Shown here: positions 15,653 through 25,035 of the stretch, piece by piece
Position numbering within the stretch: position 1 is the first letter of the stretch
Layout: every line of letters starts with the position of its first letter
Source: Marinifilum sp. D737
Lineage (GTDB): Bacteria; Bacteroidota; Bacteroidia; Bacteroidales; Marinifilaceae
Length of the DNA: 64,000 nt
Assembly (NCBI RefSeq): GCF_026672275.1
Contig: NZ_JANQCD010000011.1
Location: 1 to 64,000 of the forward strand
Reading direction: 5' to 3'
Notes under the pieces: generated by a model
Told to the model about the DNA's origin: nothing
Seen by the model: the letters and a program-made list of their open reading frames with translations, nothing else
The model's database searches: none
Translations under genes and position numbers: made by a program

Positions 15653-15996
15653 GATTTATAGAAGGATCATAGCTACTAAATGAATGGATGTAATACATGA
15701 AAATCCATAATTTCCTAAATGTCAGAGGGGGAGTAAATGAGGTTAATCCACTCAAACACATCTTCTACAACGCCCATAAATTCAGCTAATTAGAAAGAAA
15801 AACAAGGTTCTGGTGAGACTTACACCTAATACCTACGAAAATCTTATTGTGGAATTATCATTTCGTATTTGAAAATCTCCAATAGAATAATAATTCAATT
15901 AAAGAAAATTCTAAATCGGCAACAAAAACGGCAACACTAAAAAAACAAAAAACCCGCAACTACTTAGTAGTTACGGGTTTTATTCGAATTTTCCTG
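15653..15996. other. Gene-free island end with paired direct repeats
   Basis: No gene is supported here. The part next to tRNA-Cys holds two direct copies of CGGCAAC (15917-15923 and 15929-15935) separated by five A, then the tRNA terminator. These have the spacing of arm-type integrase sites and match in layout the paired CCTGACGG repeats at the left att-like end. A short frame around 15795-15870 reads like a coding remnant, but it has stops on both sides and no recognisable family. Confidence 0.4.
15949..15984 (-). terminator. tRNA-Cys terminator
   Basis: A strong hairpin (AAACCCG and ACTACT arms pairing with AGTAGT and CGGGTTT) lies about 15 bases after the tRNA 3' end. A long T-run follows on the minus strand. 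Confidence 0.75.
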
Positions 15997-16008
15997 AGGT
16001 CTCTGGCG
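15989..16008 (-). other. tRNA-Cys 3'-end copy of the att core
   Basis: On the minus strand, the last 12 bases of the tRNA gene plus eight flanking bases match plus-strand positions 83-102 at 19 of 20 positions. The two copies are therefore inverted relative to each other, unlike the direct repeats that flank a simple integrated element. Confidence 0.6.
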
Positions 16009-16067
16009 GATTCGAACCGCCGTAGACGGTTTTGCAGACCGCTGCCTAGCCACTCGGCCAAGAGACC
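15997..16067 (-). tRNA. tRNA-Cys (anticodon GCA)
   Basis: This is a complete 71-base cloverleaf on the minus strand: a 7-bp acceptor stem GGTCTCT/AGAGACC (16061-16067 with 15998-16004), a discriminator U at 15997, D-arm GCC...GGC, and anticodon loop CTGCAAA with GCA at 16033-16035. The T-arm is GGCGG-TTCGAAT-CCGCC. CCA is not encoded. U73 and the GCA anticodon identify it as tRNA-Cys. The accessory island lies immediately beyond its 3' end, the usual side for island integration. Confidence 0.97.
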
Positions 16068-16185
16068 CTATCTCCCTTAAAGGCGTTGCAAAGATATAAA
16101 TTTCTGTTTTACCTATGCAAACTTTTTGCTAGCTTTTGTAACAAAATTTTTACACCCAAAATGCAAAGTTAGCATTATCAATAGC

Positions 16186-16536
16186 TTAACGGCTTAGTGT
16201 TAGGCTAACTTTTTCTATTTGTCCCCCCATTGGCGGGTTCATTTTCGATACTTTTACTGTTGCATGCTGCAATTCCGGGAAGTTTTCGTACAACATATCC
16301 AAAATTCGCTGGCAAACATGCTCCAACAAATGTGATTTAATTTGCAGTTGCTCCTTAATTTTTTCGTAGGCACGCTGGTAGTTCAAGGCATCGCCAATGC
16401 AATCGCTTTGTGCAGCCTTTGTTTCATCGTACTCCATGCGTACATACACGGTAAACTTGTTCCCTACAATCTGCTCCTCTTTAAAACATCCGTGATAGGC
16501 ATAAAACTCCATGCCTTCCAATTCGATAATTCCCAT
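16186..16536 (-). CDS. folB: Dihydroneopterin aldolase
   Basis: The 116-residue protein is the usual length for FolB. It begins IIELEGMEFYAYHGCFKEEQ, where the YHG-x-x-x-E segment carries the pterin-site residues. It continues with LLEHVCQRILDMLYENFP, the helix bearing the family's catalytic region, and ends with VKVSKMNPPMGGQIEKVSL. The enzyme cleaves dihydroneopterin to 6-hydroxymethyl-dihydropterin and glycolaldehyde in folate synthesis. It stands alone, divergent from glnS. It is the first core gene after tRNA-Cys. Confidence 0.92.
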   Translation of the reverse strand: MGIIELEGMEFYAYHGCFKEEQIVGNKFTVYVRMEYDETKAAQSDCIGDALNYQRAYEKIKEQLQIKSHLLEHVCQRILDMLYENFPELQHATVKVSKMNPPMGGQIEKVSLTLSR

Positions 16537-16840
16537 CTCTGTTTGTTGTTGATATTCTGGGGCGAAATTAAAGAAAATCTTAGAAGTACAAAAAAGCTAG
16601 CAGTATTCAGCTATCAGCAATCAGCAGTCAGCTATCAGCAAATACTTCGTTTAATCCTCATTTACTCATTCACTAATTACCAAAATCACAAAAAAAACGT
16701 ACTTTTGTTTTTTCGTTTTCAAAGAGGTACAGATGTAAAGATTTATTGTAAATTTATGTTTGTGCGTTTCAGAAACGAAAAGCAAGGCAGGATTCAATCG
16801 AATCCGAGGCAAATCATTGTATCATTTTAAATTGAAAAAC
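16537..16840. other. Divergent folB-glnS spacer
   Basis: A short run of repeated AGCTATCAGCA/AATCAGCAGTCAGC units lies at about 16607-16642. A TACTTTTG element at 16700-16707 fits the Bacteroidota -7 box and probably belongs to glnS, though a TTTG at the matching upstream distance is not evident. Nothing else is recognised. Confidence 0.45.
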
Positions 16841-18553
16841 ATGGATAACAAAACTGTAAAGGAAGAGAGTGCTAACGAAAAATCTCTGAATTTTATCCAA
16901 CAGATCATCGAGGAAGATCTGCAAAACAATGTAAATGATGGAAGAGTACACACCCGATTCCCACCAGAACCAAATGGGTATCTTCACATCGGTCATGCAA
17001 AGGCAATTTGCCTAAACTTTAGCCTTGCCCAACAATACCAGGGAAAATGTAATTTACGATTCGACGATACCAACCCGGTTAAGGAAGATACAGAGTATGT
17101 TGATTCTATTATGGAAGACATCAAATGGTTGGGTTTCGAATGGGAAGGTGAACCACATTATACTTCTGATTATTTCGATCAGTTATACGATTGGGCAGTT
17201 CAGTTAATCAAAGATGGCAAAGCCTATGTTGATGATCAGACTGCTGAGCAAATTGCAGAGCAAAAAGGAAGTCCAACGGTTCCGGGAACCGAAAGTCCTT
17301 TCCGTAACCGTAGCGTTGAGGAAAACCTTGATTTGTTCGCAAGAATGAAGAATGGTGAATACAAGGATGGAGAAAAAGTATTGCGTGCTAAAATCGATAT
17401 GGCTTCACCAAACATGCACATGCGCGATCCGTTGATGTATCGTATTTTGCATGCGAATCATCACCGTACTGGCGACAAGTGGTGCATTTACCCAATGTAC
17501 GACTATGCTCATGGCGAGTCGGATTATATCGAGGGAATTACCCACTCTATTTGTACATTGGAATTCGAAGTTCACCGTCCGCTTTACGAATGGTTTATCG
17601 ATAACATTACTGATACAGAATACAGACCTAAGCAGCGCGAATTTGCCCGCTTAAACTTAAGCTACACGGTAATGAGTAAGCGTAAGTTATTGGAATTGGT
17701 TACCGATGGTCATGTAAATGGATGGGACGATCCACGAATGCCAACCGTTTCTGGTTTGCGTCGTAGAGGTTACACTCCTGCTGCTATTCGCAATTTTGCC
17801 GATACCATTGGTGTAGCAAAACGTAACAATGTTATTGATGTTTCTTTACTGGAGTTCTGTGTTCGCGAAGACTTGAACAAAACTGCAACTCGTGTAATGG
17901 GTGTGTTGGATCCGGTAAAATTGGTAATCACCAACTATGCCGAGGGCGAAGAAGAGTTGTTGACCATTGATAACAATCCGGAAGATGAGAATGCCGGAAC
18001 TCGCGAAATTCCATTCTCGCGCGAATTGTATATCGAGCGCAACGACTTTATGGAGGATGCTCCTAAGAAATTCTTCCGTATGACTCCGGGTCGCGAGGTA
18101 CGTTTAAAGGCTGCTTACATCGTAATGTGTGAGAAAGCGGTGTATGATGCTGATGGAAACATCACCGAAATTCACTGTACTTACGATCCTAAATCGAAGA
18201 GTGGTAGCGGAACCGAAGAGAGCAAGCGTAAAGTAAAAGGTACACTTCACTGGGTATCTGCAAAACATGCTGCTAAGGCTGAAGTTCGCGTTTACGATCG
18301 TTTGTTTAACGACGAAGCTCCTGACGGACACAAGGACAAAGATTTCAAGGATTTCATCAATCCTGATTCATTGGAGATTTTGAAAGACTGTTACGTTGAG
18401 CCATGCTTGAAAGATGCCAAGGCTGAAGATCACTTCCAGTTTACACGCTTGGGATACTTCTCGGTTGATAAGGATACCAATGCTGATCAATTGATCTTTA
18501 ACCGTACTGTATCCTTGAAAGATTCTTGGGCAAAAGCGCAGAAGAAGAAATAA
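16841..18553 (+). CDS. glnS: Glutaminyl-tRNA synthetase
   Basis: The gene encodes 570 residues from the ATG at 16841; a longer in-frame start at 16760 adds 27 residues with no homology feel and is rejected. The class I signature HIGH appears in [17 protein letters not shown], and the second signature is VMSKRKL. GlnRS-specific features include the [18 protein letters not shown] and [11 protein letters not shown]-like blocks and the C-terminal anticodon-binding beta barrels. It charges tRNA-Gln directly, so this organism should not need the Gat route for glutamine. It is monocistronic and followed by a terminator at 18581. Confidence 0.96.
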   Translation: MDNKTVKEESANEKSLNFIQQIIEEDLQNNVNDGRVHTRFPPEPNGYLHIGHAKAICLNFSLAQQYQGKCNLRFDDTNPVKEDTEYVDSIMEDIKWLGFEWEGEPHYTSDYFDQLYDWAVQLIKDGKAYVDDQTAEQIAEQKGSPTVPGTESPFRNRSVEENLDLFARMKNGEYKDGEKVLRAKIDMASPNMHMRDPLMYRILHANHHRTGDKWCIYPMYDYAHGESDYIEGITHSICTLEFEVHRPLYEWFIDNITDTEYRPKQREFARLNLSYTVMSKRKLLELVTDGHVNGWDDPRMPTVSGLRRRGYTPAAIRNFADTIGVAKRNNVIDVSLLEFCVREDLNKTATRVMGVLDPVKLVITNYAEGEEELLTIDNNPEDENAGTREIPFSRELYIERNDFMEDAPKKFFRMTPGREVRLKAAYIVMCEKAVYDADGNITEIHCTYDPKSKSGSGTEESKRKVKGTLHWVSAKHAAKAEVRVYDRLFNDEAPDGHKDKDFKDFINPDSLEILKDCYVEPCLKDAKAEDHFQFTRLGYFSVDKDTNADQLIFNRTVSLKDSWAKAQKKK

Positions 18554-18580
18554 TTTTTAGCTGTTAGCCAGATAAAATAC

Positions 18581-18617
18581 AAACCTGTTAGGATGTAGAA
18601 TCCTGACAGGTTTTTTT
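18581..18617 (+). terminator. glnS terminator
   Basis: The AAACCTGT..AGGAT stem pairs with ATCCT.ACAGGTTT (18581-18610) and is followed by seven T. Confidence 0.8.
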
Positions 18618-18973
18618 ATGAATTAGCTTTTTTTGGTATTCCGACTATAGTTCGGCTTACCAATATTCTTTTGCAATAAAAATCTAAAATATTGAGAACC
18701 TCACTCAAAGTGAGAATCTCAAAACAAAATACTTAAACCTGTTGGGATTTTCCTGGCTGTTTTTTTATAATGATATGTCTGGAGTTCCCCGGGTTGAAAC
18801 CCGTGATAATTGATATTTGTATAAATTCGAGTTGACAATTTACAACACCCCACTAGATAAAATTCTTTCGGGATATCCATAAATTAATACAAAATCCCAA
18901 TCTATTGCTATGGGTTTTAACCCACGGATATCAAAAGCAAATGATCTCAATTATATATTTATAATATTTTTGT
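18618..18973. repeat. Palindrome-rich spacer with a MITE-like inverted repeat
   Basis: Positions 18788-18932 are bounded by related inverted ends: GGGTTGAAACCCGTGATAAT at 18791 and the complement of ATTGCTATGGGTTTTAACCCACGG near 18925. Each end is itself a small palindrome (GGGTT..AACCC). The body is about 145 bases and AT-rich, with no frame. Further hairpins lie at about 18640-18665 and 18691-18722. I have the impression that this class of palindrome recurs in Bacteroidota genomes, but I see only one copy in this window. Confidence 0.45.
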
Positions 18974-19005
18974 TTTGTTCATAAAGAACTCTTTTTCTAA
19001 TTTTG
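18974..19005 (+). promoter_or_regulatory. Bacteroidota-type promoter
   Basis: TTTG (18974-18977), a 20-base spacer, and TAATTTTG (18998-19005) match the TTTG/TAnnTTTG consensus. They lie 28 bases before the ATG at 19034. Confidence 0.7.
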
Positions 19006-19033
19006 CCGCCCTCATTATTTAAAATCACATCAA

Positions 19034-19630
19034 ATGCAAAAAATACAATTCCCGGTGAACTTTGAATTCAAAGTTTCTACCATTGCCAACGACTTTACGG
19101 CTACCGATGCCGATGGCAAAACATTAGCTTACGTCCGCCAGAAAATGTTCAAGCTTAAAGAGGACATTCAAATTTATAGTGACGAAAGCCGCACAAAACA
19201 AAACTATAGCATTAAAGCCGACAAGTGGTTAGATTTTTCTACTGCCTATAAGTTCCTGGATGAAGATCAAAAAGAATTTGGTAAGGTAGTTCGCAAGGGC
19301 TGGAAATCCATTTGGAAAGCAGAATACAAAATATTTAACGGAAGCGAACAAGAGAAATACAATATTCGCGAAGAAAATGGCTGGATCAAAGTATTGGATT
19401 CAATTCTATCGCAAGTTCCTGTATTGGGAATTCTTACGGGTTACCTTTTCAATCCATCCTACATTGTAAAAGATCAGGATGAACAAGAAATTATTCGCTT
19501 GAAAAAGATGCCTTCCTTCTTTGGTCGTAGATTCGAATTGACAAAATTGGGTGAGATGAACGAGGAAGATAATGACAGAATCATGTTGAGTCTTATGATG
19601 ATGATTCTTTTGGAAAGACGCAGAGGCTAA
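19034..19630 (+). CDS. LURP-one-related / Tubby-like domain protein
   Basis: The 198-residue protein has the alternating strand pattern of the LURP-one/phospholipid-scramblase-like superfamily. It starts with short strands (FEFKVSTIANDFTATDADGKTLAYVRQKMFKLKEDIQIY), continues with repeated beta hairpins around FGKVVRKGWKSIWKAEY, and has a hydrophobic segment near 130-150. The C-terminus has Met-rich and basic residues (SLMMMILLERRRG). Its biological role is not known; members are proposed to bind membranes or lipids. It is monocistronic, with its own promoter and a bidirectional terminator. The fold assignment is from pattern memory. Confidence 0.65.
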   Translation: MQKIQFPVNFEFKVSTIANDFTATDADGKTLAYVRQKMFKLKEDIQIYSDESRTKQNYSIKADKWLDFSTAYKFLDEDQKEFGKVVRKGWKSIWKAEYKIFNGSEQEKYNIREENGWIKVLDSILSQVPVLGILTGYLFNPSYIVKDQDEQEIIRLKKMPSFFGRRFELTKLGEMNEEDNDRIMLSLMMMILLERRRG

Positions 19631-19643
19631 CACACATTAAAAG

Positions 19644-19679
19644 AAAAGGGCTGCCAATTAATAATCGACAGCCCTTTTT
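19644..19679. terminator. Bidirectional terminator between convergent genes
   Basis: AAAAGGGCTG (19644-19653) pairs with CAGCCCTTTT (19669-19678), with A and T runs on the outer sides. It serves the LURP-one-like gene on the plus strand and gltX on the minus strand. Confidence 0.8.
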
Positions 19680-19697
19680 ATATCTAAAATCAATGAT

Positions 19698-21230
19698 TTA
19701 TTTTTTGATATTCTCCATTGCAAAATCCAAACGAGCAATGCTTTCTTCTTTTCCAAGAATTTCGATAATATCGAACATGTGAGGGCCTTTACCTGCACCT
19801 ACCATAGCCAAGCGGAATGGGTTCATCACTTTTCCAAAGCCTATTTCCTTTGAGGTGATCCATTCTTTAACTACTTCCTCTGTATTTGCTGATGAGAAAT
19901 CTTCGATGCCTTCTAAAATGCCTTTTAATTCGGTCATCAATTCAGGAGTATCCGCTTTCCATCCTTTTTTCACAGTTTTGGCGTCGTACTCTTTTGGAGC
20001 TTCGAAGAAGAAGTTCACCTGATCCCAAAGTTCAGCAATAAAATCTACACGATCTTTCACCATTCCGCATACACGGTTCACAACAGCTTGATCAGCTTCA
20101 ATCTCTTTTGCTGTTAATACCTCTTTGGTAAATAGGCTACCAATCTCCTCATCTGATTTGTTTACCAGGTATTGGCGATTGTACCATTTGGTTTTCTCCG
20201 GATCAAACTTCGCTCCTGATTTATTAACTCTCTCCAATGAGAATGCTTGCGAAAGCTCCTCCATTGAGAAGATTTCCTGCTCAGTTCCCGGGTTCCAACC
20301 CAAGAAAGCCAACATGTTTACGAAAGCTTCCGGGAAATATCCATCCTCGCGGTATCCTGAAGAAATGTCATTGCTTTTCGGATCGGTCCACAACAATGGA
20401 AACACTGGGAAACCTAACTTATCGCCATCACGCTTGCTTAATTTTCCTTTACCAACTGGTTTTAAAATTAACGGCAAGTGTGCGAATTTAGGCATGTCTT
20501 CAGCCCATCCTAGTTGTCTGTAAAGCAACACGTGCAATGGCATTGATGGCAACCACTCTTCACCACGAATTACGTGAGAAATCTTCATCAAGTAGTCATC
20601 TACCACATTTGCCAGGTGGTAAGTTGGCATTCCATCCGACTTGAACAATACTTTATCATCCAAAGTAGAGGTATTGAAAACAACATGTCCACGAATTTCA
20701 TCATCCATGTGTAATTCTTCGCCAACTGGCATTTTAAAACGAACTACATACGCTTCACCCGCTTCAATTTTTCTTTGAACCTCTTCGGCAGGCAATGCCA
20801 ATGAGTTGTTCAAATTTTCACGAGTTTCGTGATTGTATATAAAAGTCTTCTTTTCTTCTTCGCATTTCTTACGGATAGCATCCAACTCCTCAGGAGTATC
20901 AAATGCATAATAAGCATCACCCGAAGCAATCAACTTATCGGCATACTCACGATACATTGGCTTACGTTCCGACTGACGATAAGGGCCATATTCTCCACCT
21001 ACGGTAGCTCCTTCGTCAATTGTAATTCCGCACCATTTTAGCGCTTCTACAATATAATCTTCAGCTCCTGGAACATATCTTGTTTGATCGGTATCCTCGA
21101 TACGCAACAAAAATTCACCATCGTGCTTTCTCGCAAATAAATAGTTAAATAAGGCTGTTCTTACACCACCCATATGCAACGGTCCGGTCGGACTTGGTGC
21201 AAATCGAACTCTGACTTTCTTTTCGCTCAT
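19698..21230 (-). CDS. gltX: Glutamyl-tRNA synthetase
   Basis: The 510-residue class I synthetase has the HIGH-type signature in [24 protein letters not shown] and the KMSKS-type signature as KLSKRDG. A zinc-binding region is not evident; the equivalent segment has no Cys cluster. The helical anticodon-binding domain fills the last 150 residues. It charges tRNA-Glu with glutamate for translation. It is convergent with the LURP-one-like gene through a shared terminator. Length and motif order are normal. Confidence 0.96.
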   Translation of the reverse strand: MSEKKVRVRFAPSPTGPLHMGGVRTALFNYLFARKHDGEFLLRIEDTDQTRYVPGAEDYIVEALKWCGITIDEGATVGGEYGPYRQSERKPMYREYADKLIASGDAYYAFDTPEELDAIRKKCEEEKKTFIYNHETRENLNNSLALPAEEVQRKIEAGEAYVVRFKMPVGEELHMDDEIRGHVVFNTSTLDDKVLFKSDGMPTYHLANVVDDYLMKISHVIRGEEWLPSMPLHVLLYRQLGWAEDMPKFAHLPLILKPVGKGKLSKRDGDKLGFPVFPLLWTDPKSNDISSGYREDGYFPEAFVNMLAFLGWNPGTEQEIFSMEELSQAFSLERVNKSGAKFDPEKTKWYNRQYLVNKSDEEIGSLFTKEVLTAKEIEADQAVVNRVCGMVKDRVDFIAELWDQVNFFFEAPKEYDAKTVKKGWKADTPELMTELKGILEGIEDFSSANTEEVVKEWITSKEIGFGKVMNPFRLAMVGAGKGPHMFDIIEILGKEESIARLDFAMENIKK

Positions 21231-21310
21231 TTTTATATCCGTTAATTTCGCTGCAAAGATAAGAAAATGGAAAAAGAAATTTTTGTAGAAAATTAAGAAA
21301 CTGCTTAAAA

Positions 21311-21697
21311 TTAAATAAATCGAGCAATCACATCCTTTAGGCCGTTAATATCAATAGGTTTTGTCACAAAATCATCGCAGCCGGCAGCCATAATCTCTTC
21401 GTATGCTTCACCATAATGGTAAGCTGTTTGTGCAATTACAGGAATTTGTTGATTTAATTTCTTGATATTTCGAGTAGCATCATAACCATTCATTATTGGC
21501 ATTTGCATATCCATTAACACCAAATCAATTTCAGGATTGGACTCAAAAATACGAATGGCTTCTTCCCCATCTCTGGCTCGAATTAAACGAGCATTGGTAT
21601 CTGTAAGCACTTCTTCCAGAAAGATATAGTTAAAATCTTCATCTTCTGCCACAAGTAACACTTTACCTTCCCAATTGTATTCAGAGGAGAAATTCAT
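21311..21697 (-). CDS. Single-domain response regulator
   Basis: The 128-residue CheY-like receiver domain has an acidic pair in [10 protein letters not shown], the phospho-acceptor Asp in [10 protein letters not shown], a switch Thr/Ala pair in PVIAQTAYH, and Lys in FVTKPID. There is no output domain, so it must signal through protein contacts or act as a phosphate relay. The N-terminus before the receiver ([10 protein letters not shown]) closely resembles that of the receiver at 63708, suggesting paralogues. It is monocistronic, upstream of gltX by 80 bases. No histidine kinase is adjacent. Confidence 0.9.
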   Translation of the reverse strand: MNFSSEYNWEGKVLLVAEDEDFNYIFLEEVLTDTNARLIRARDGEEAIRIFESNPEIDLVLMDMQMPIMNGYDATRNIKKLNQQIPVIAQTAYHYGEAYEEIMAAGCDDFVTKPIDINGLKDVIARFI

Positions 21698-21819
21698 ATG
21701 CTGTATCGTCTTATTTATTAGTTAAATAATTGTCGTATATCAAAGTTAGAATATTTTATGATAAGACAAAAAAAATCCCAATCTAATATGAACTTTTTTA
21801 TACCTAATGTAAAGAAAAA

Positions 21820-21841
21820 GGGCTTCTCAATGAAAAGCCCT
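21820..21841 (-). terminator. Terminator-like hairpin upstream of the response regulator
   Basis: AGGGCTT (21820-21826) pairs with AAGCCCT (21835-21841), followed on the minus strand by a T-run. It lies about 120 bases upstream of the response-regulator start and 215 bases past the nrdJ terminator. It must therefore end a separate short transcript or attenuate a leader. Confidence 0.6.
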
Positions 21842-22056
21842 AACAACAGAAATAAATTTAAACAGTCGTATGTCAATTTCTTGAACTCACCATTGCTGAT
21901 ATGGGAATCAACTTTATATTTATAAGTTTTAAAACTGAAATCTAAACTGATTGAAACAAAAATAAGATTTTTTGCTTACAAAACAAGTGCTTTAAAACAA
22001 TTTTACTTACAATTCAAAATAAACACATCTGCTATTTTTAAAACTCAAAACAAAAA

Positions 22057-22080
22057 AAAGGAGTCTTAAAAGACTCCTTT
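22057..22080 (-). terminator. Ribonucleotide reductase terminator
   Basis: A perfect 11-bp stem (AAAGGAGTCTT with AAGACTCCTTT) is followed by eight T on the minus strand, 34 bases after the stop. Confidence 0.8.
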
Positions 22081-22113
22081 ATTTAAATAGTAGTTTGTTA
22101 TTTTATAAAGTGC

Positions 22114-24666
22114 TTACCCACATTTTGATGTTCCACAAGACTGACAAATTAAACATCCTTCCTGGTAAATGATATGATCCGAACCACAATCAGTACATTT
22201 CATCCCTTTGGCTTTGGTTCCATTCGGAATGTACTTTTTAAGTGCGCGTTCAACACCATTTTTCCAGGTATTAATATTTTCACTATCCAACTGAAGACCA
22301 GAAACAAGGTTTACTACTTGTTCAATTGGCATACCATGACGCAATACTCCTGAAATCAGTTTTGCATAGTTCCAGAATTCCTTATCAAATTTGTAAGATA
22401 AACCTTCGAATGTTGTTTTGAATCCTCTCTTGTTACAGAACTGGAAGTCGTAACGAGTATTCCCTTCATCATCTTTTCTCTTAATGATAATACCTTTATT
22501 CACTGATTTTGGCAACAAGATACCTTCTTCATCATCAGCAATACCGGTAAAAATTTCGTAAGGCTGTCCTTTATACAAACCGATAAATGCAATCCACTTT
22601 TCTTTGTTATTTTGGAAACGAACAATTTCTGCTTCCAATTCAGCAGGACGTTTTTCTGGTACAAGCTTAGTCTCTTCCTCTTTATTATCGTTAGAGATCA
22701 ATACACCTGAACGAGATCCGTCACGGTATACTGTACAACCTTTACAACCGCTTTTCCATGCTTCAACATACAAATCACCAACCAATGATTCCGGTACATC
22801 AGAAGGCAAGTTTACCGTTACACTAATCGAGTGATCAACCCATTTCTGAACTTTTCCTTGCATACGAACTTTTTGTACCCAATCTACATCGTTCGAAGTT
22901 GCTTTATAGTATGGTGATTTTTTCACCAATTCATCAACTTCCTCGTTTGTGAAGTGCTGAGCTGCGTTAATTCCATTTGCTTCCATCCAGGTAACAAACT
23001 TGTGGTGGAATACAACAAATTCTTCCCAGCTATCACCAACCTCATCTACAAAGTCAACTCTTACGTCTTTATCGTTAGGGTTTACTTTTCTTCTACGCTT
23101 GTAAACAGGCATAAATACAGGCTCAATACCAGATGTTGTTTGAGTCATCAAACTGGTTGTTCCAGTAGGAGCAATGGTCAAACAAGCAATATTTCTACGA
23201 CCATATTTTTGCATGTCTGCATAAAGACTCTCATCAGCCTCTTTCAAACGTAAAATAAATGGGTTTTTACTTTCTCTCTTGATGTCGAAAATATCGAAAG
23301 CTCCACGATCTTTTGCCAAATAAACTGATGAACGATAAGCTTCAACCGCAATGGTTTTGTGAACTTCTACTGAGAAATCAATAGCTTCATCGCTACCATA
23401 ACACATTCCAAGAGCAGCAATCATATCACCTTCAGCAGTTATACCAACACCAGTTCTTCTACCTTCGTTGGCTTTGGTTTTAATATTGTTCCAAAGATCT
23501 TTTTCTACTCTCTTAATTTCACTTCCTTCTGGATCTGAATCAATCTTTTCTATAATTGCATCAATTTTCTCCAATTCCAAATCAATGATATCATCCATGA
23601 TTCTTTGCGCAAGAGCCACATGCTTCTTGAACAAATCGAAATTAAATTTCGCTTTTTTAGTGAATGGATTCTCTACATAGCTGTACAAGTTAATTGCCAA
23701 CAAACGACAGCTATCGTAAGGACACAAAGGAATCTCTCCGCAAGGATTTGTCGAAACCGTTCTGTAGCCTAAATCAGCATAACAATCAGGTACCGATTCA
23801 TTTTCAATGGTATCCCAGAATAAGATTCCTGGCTCTGCAGATTTCCAAGCATTGTGAACAATTTTATCCCAAAGCTTTCCTGCATCTATATCTTTCTTAT
23901 AGGTTGGGTTTTCTGAATTGATAGGATATTGTTGGGTGTATGGTTTACCATCCAACACTGCCTGCATAAACTCATCGTGAATTTTCACAGAAACATTTGC
24001 CCCGGTAACTTTACCCTGCTCCATTTTAGCATCAATAAATTCTTCTGAATCCGGGTGCTTTACAGAAACACTTAGCATTAAAGCTCCACGACGACCATCT
24101 TGTGCCACCTCTCTGGTTGAGTTTGAATAACGCTCCATAAATGGAACAACTCCTGTTGAAGTTAAAGCTGAATTTTTTACCGGCGAACCTTTAGGACGGA
24201 TATGAGATAAATCGTGTCCAACTCCACCTCTACGTTTCATCAACTGAACTTGTTCCTGATCGATCTTCATGATTCCACCATATGAATCGGAATCACCATC
24301 GTTACCAATCACGAAACAGTTAGACAAAGATGCAATTTGGAATTTGTTACCAATTCCTGACATAGGGCTTCCTTGAGGAACGATATATTTAAAGTCCTTA
24401 AGTACGGCAAAAATTTCTTCTTCGCTTAACGGATTCGGATAACGTTTTTCAATTCTTGCAATTTCACTTGCAATTCTGTGATGCATATCATCCGGAGTCT
24501 TTTCATAAATATTTCCAAATGAATCTTTCAGTGCGTACTTGTTCAGCCAAACACGTGCTGCCAATTCGTCTCCATTAAAATATTTAAAAGACGCTTGAAA
24601 GGCTTCTTCAGGGTTGAAAGTCTCTTTCATTTTTTCTCCTTGTTGTTGCTTCTCTTTAACTTCCAT
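22114..24666 (-). CDS. nrdJ: Adenosylcobalamin-dependent (class II) ribonucleotide reductase
   Basis: The 850-residue protein reduces ribonucleotides to deoxyribonucleotides using coenzyme B12. Evidence includes the class II order SMSGIGNKFQIASLSNCFVIGNDGDSYGG-like substrate-site segment, RRGGVGHDLSHIRPKG, and the radical-site loop NPCGEIPLCPYDSCRLLAINL. It continues with APTGTTSLMTQTTSGIEPVF, CKGCTVYRDGSR, and a C-terminal zinc-ribbon (CTDCGSDHIIYQEGCLICQSCG). The ribbon is typical of the long B12-dependent form. The start is either Met1 or Met13 (MKETFNPEEAF). No cobalamin riboswitch is apparent upstream. The leader has a hairpin at 24722-24750. The gene stands alone, and no NrdR box could be identified by eye. 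Confidence 0.93.
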   Translation of the reverse strand: MEVKEKQQQGEKMKETFNPEEAFQASFKYFNGDELAARVWLNKYALKDSFGNIYEKTPDDMHHRIASEIARIEKRYPNPLSEEEIFAVLKDFKYIVPQGSPMSGIGNKFQIASLSNCFVIGNDGDSDSYGGIMKIDQEQVQLMKRRGGVGHDLSHIRPKGSPVKNSALTSTGVVPFMERYSNSTREVAQDGRRGALMLSVSVKHPDSEEFIDAKMEQGKVTGANVSVKIHDEFMQAVLDGKPYTQQYPINSENPTYKKDIDAGKLWDKIVHNAWKSAEPGILFWDTIENESVPDCYADLGYRTVSTNPCGEIPLCPYDSCRLLAINLYSYVENPFTKKAKFNFDLFKKHVALAQRIMDDIIDLELEKIDAIIEKIDSDPEGSEIKRVEKDLWNNIKTKANEGRRTGVGITAEGDMIAALGMCYGSDEAIDFSVEVHKTIAVEAYRSSVYLAKDRGAFDIFDIKRESKNPFILRLKEADESLYADMQKYGRRNIACLTIAPTGTTSLMTQTTSGIEPVFMPVYKRRRKVNPNDKDVRVDFVDEVGDSWEEFVVFHHKFVTWMEANGINAAQHFTNEEVDELVKKSPYYKATSNDVDWVQKVRMQGKVQKWVDHSISVTVNLPSDVPESLVGDLYVEAWKSGCKGCTVYRDGSRSGVLISNDNKEEETKLVPEKRPAELEAEIVRFQNNKEKWIAFIGLYKGQPYEIFTGIADDEEGILLPKSVNKGIIIKRKDDEGNTRYDFQFCNKRGFKTTFEGLSYKFDKEFWNYAKLISGVLRHGMPIEQVVNLVSGLQLDSENINTWKNGVERALKKYIPNGTKAKGMKCTDCGSDHIIYQEGCLICQSCGTSKCG

Positions 24667-25035
24667 TCAGGTTCTCAAAAAAGTGGTTCTTACTGCGAAT
24701 AACTTGTCTCTATATATCAGCAAAATGACCGGCTTCACCCGGTCCATTTTTGTAATATGCAAGTTACACAAAGCACACTTACCGTACAACATCAAAATCT
24801 TTTTTTAATAAAAAGTTATCCACAAAAACATGTTAATTTATTGATATTGTGATTTTTATTTTTTTCATTTTTTTGAAAAGTTGTCCAAAAAGAAAAACTC
24901 ACATCTCTTCTCAGATAATAAAACTTCTCGATTTAAACAAATCCGTTCATCACCATTTTAAGGTGATTTATAAAAATACAAAGTCAAAAACGTGGCACCC
25001 CCAGTAAAAGCTGAGCATCCAAAAAAGACAATAAA
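24667..25035. other. Spacer upstream of the ribonucleotide reductase
   Basis: It contains a hairpin with one bulge (AAAATG.ACCGG pairing with CCGGT.CATTTT, 24722-24750) in the reductase leader and one exact TTATCCACA (24816-24824). The rest is AT-rich with no frame. Nothing else is supported. Confidence 0.4.

Noticed and set aside
15795-15870. Short frame next to the island end that could be an integrase remnant
   Set aside because: Only about 25 codons with stops on both sides and no recognisable recombinase motif.
16607-16642. Possible CRISPR-like array in the AGCTATCAGCA repeats
   Set aside because: The units are very short, imperfect and have no spacers of even length; they are simple tandem repeats.
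16760-16840. Upstream extension of glnS by 27 residues
   Set aside because: The extension shows no homology-like pattern, and the ATG at 16841 gives the usual GlnRS start.
24667-24820. Cobalamin riboswitch ahead of the B12-dependent reductase
   Set aside because: No B12-box-like core is visible, and the only structure is a short bulged hairpin.
24816-24824. Exact DnaA box (TTATCCACA) upstream of the ribonucleotide reductase gene
   Set aside because: A single 9-mer is expected about once by chance in both strands of a window this size, and no cluster or second exact box accompanies it.
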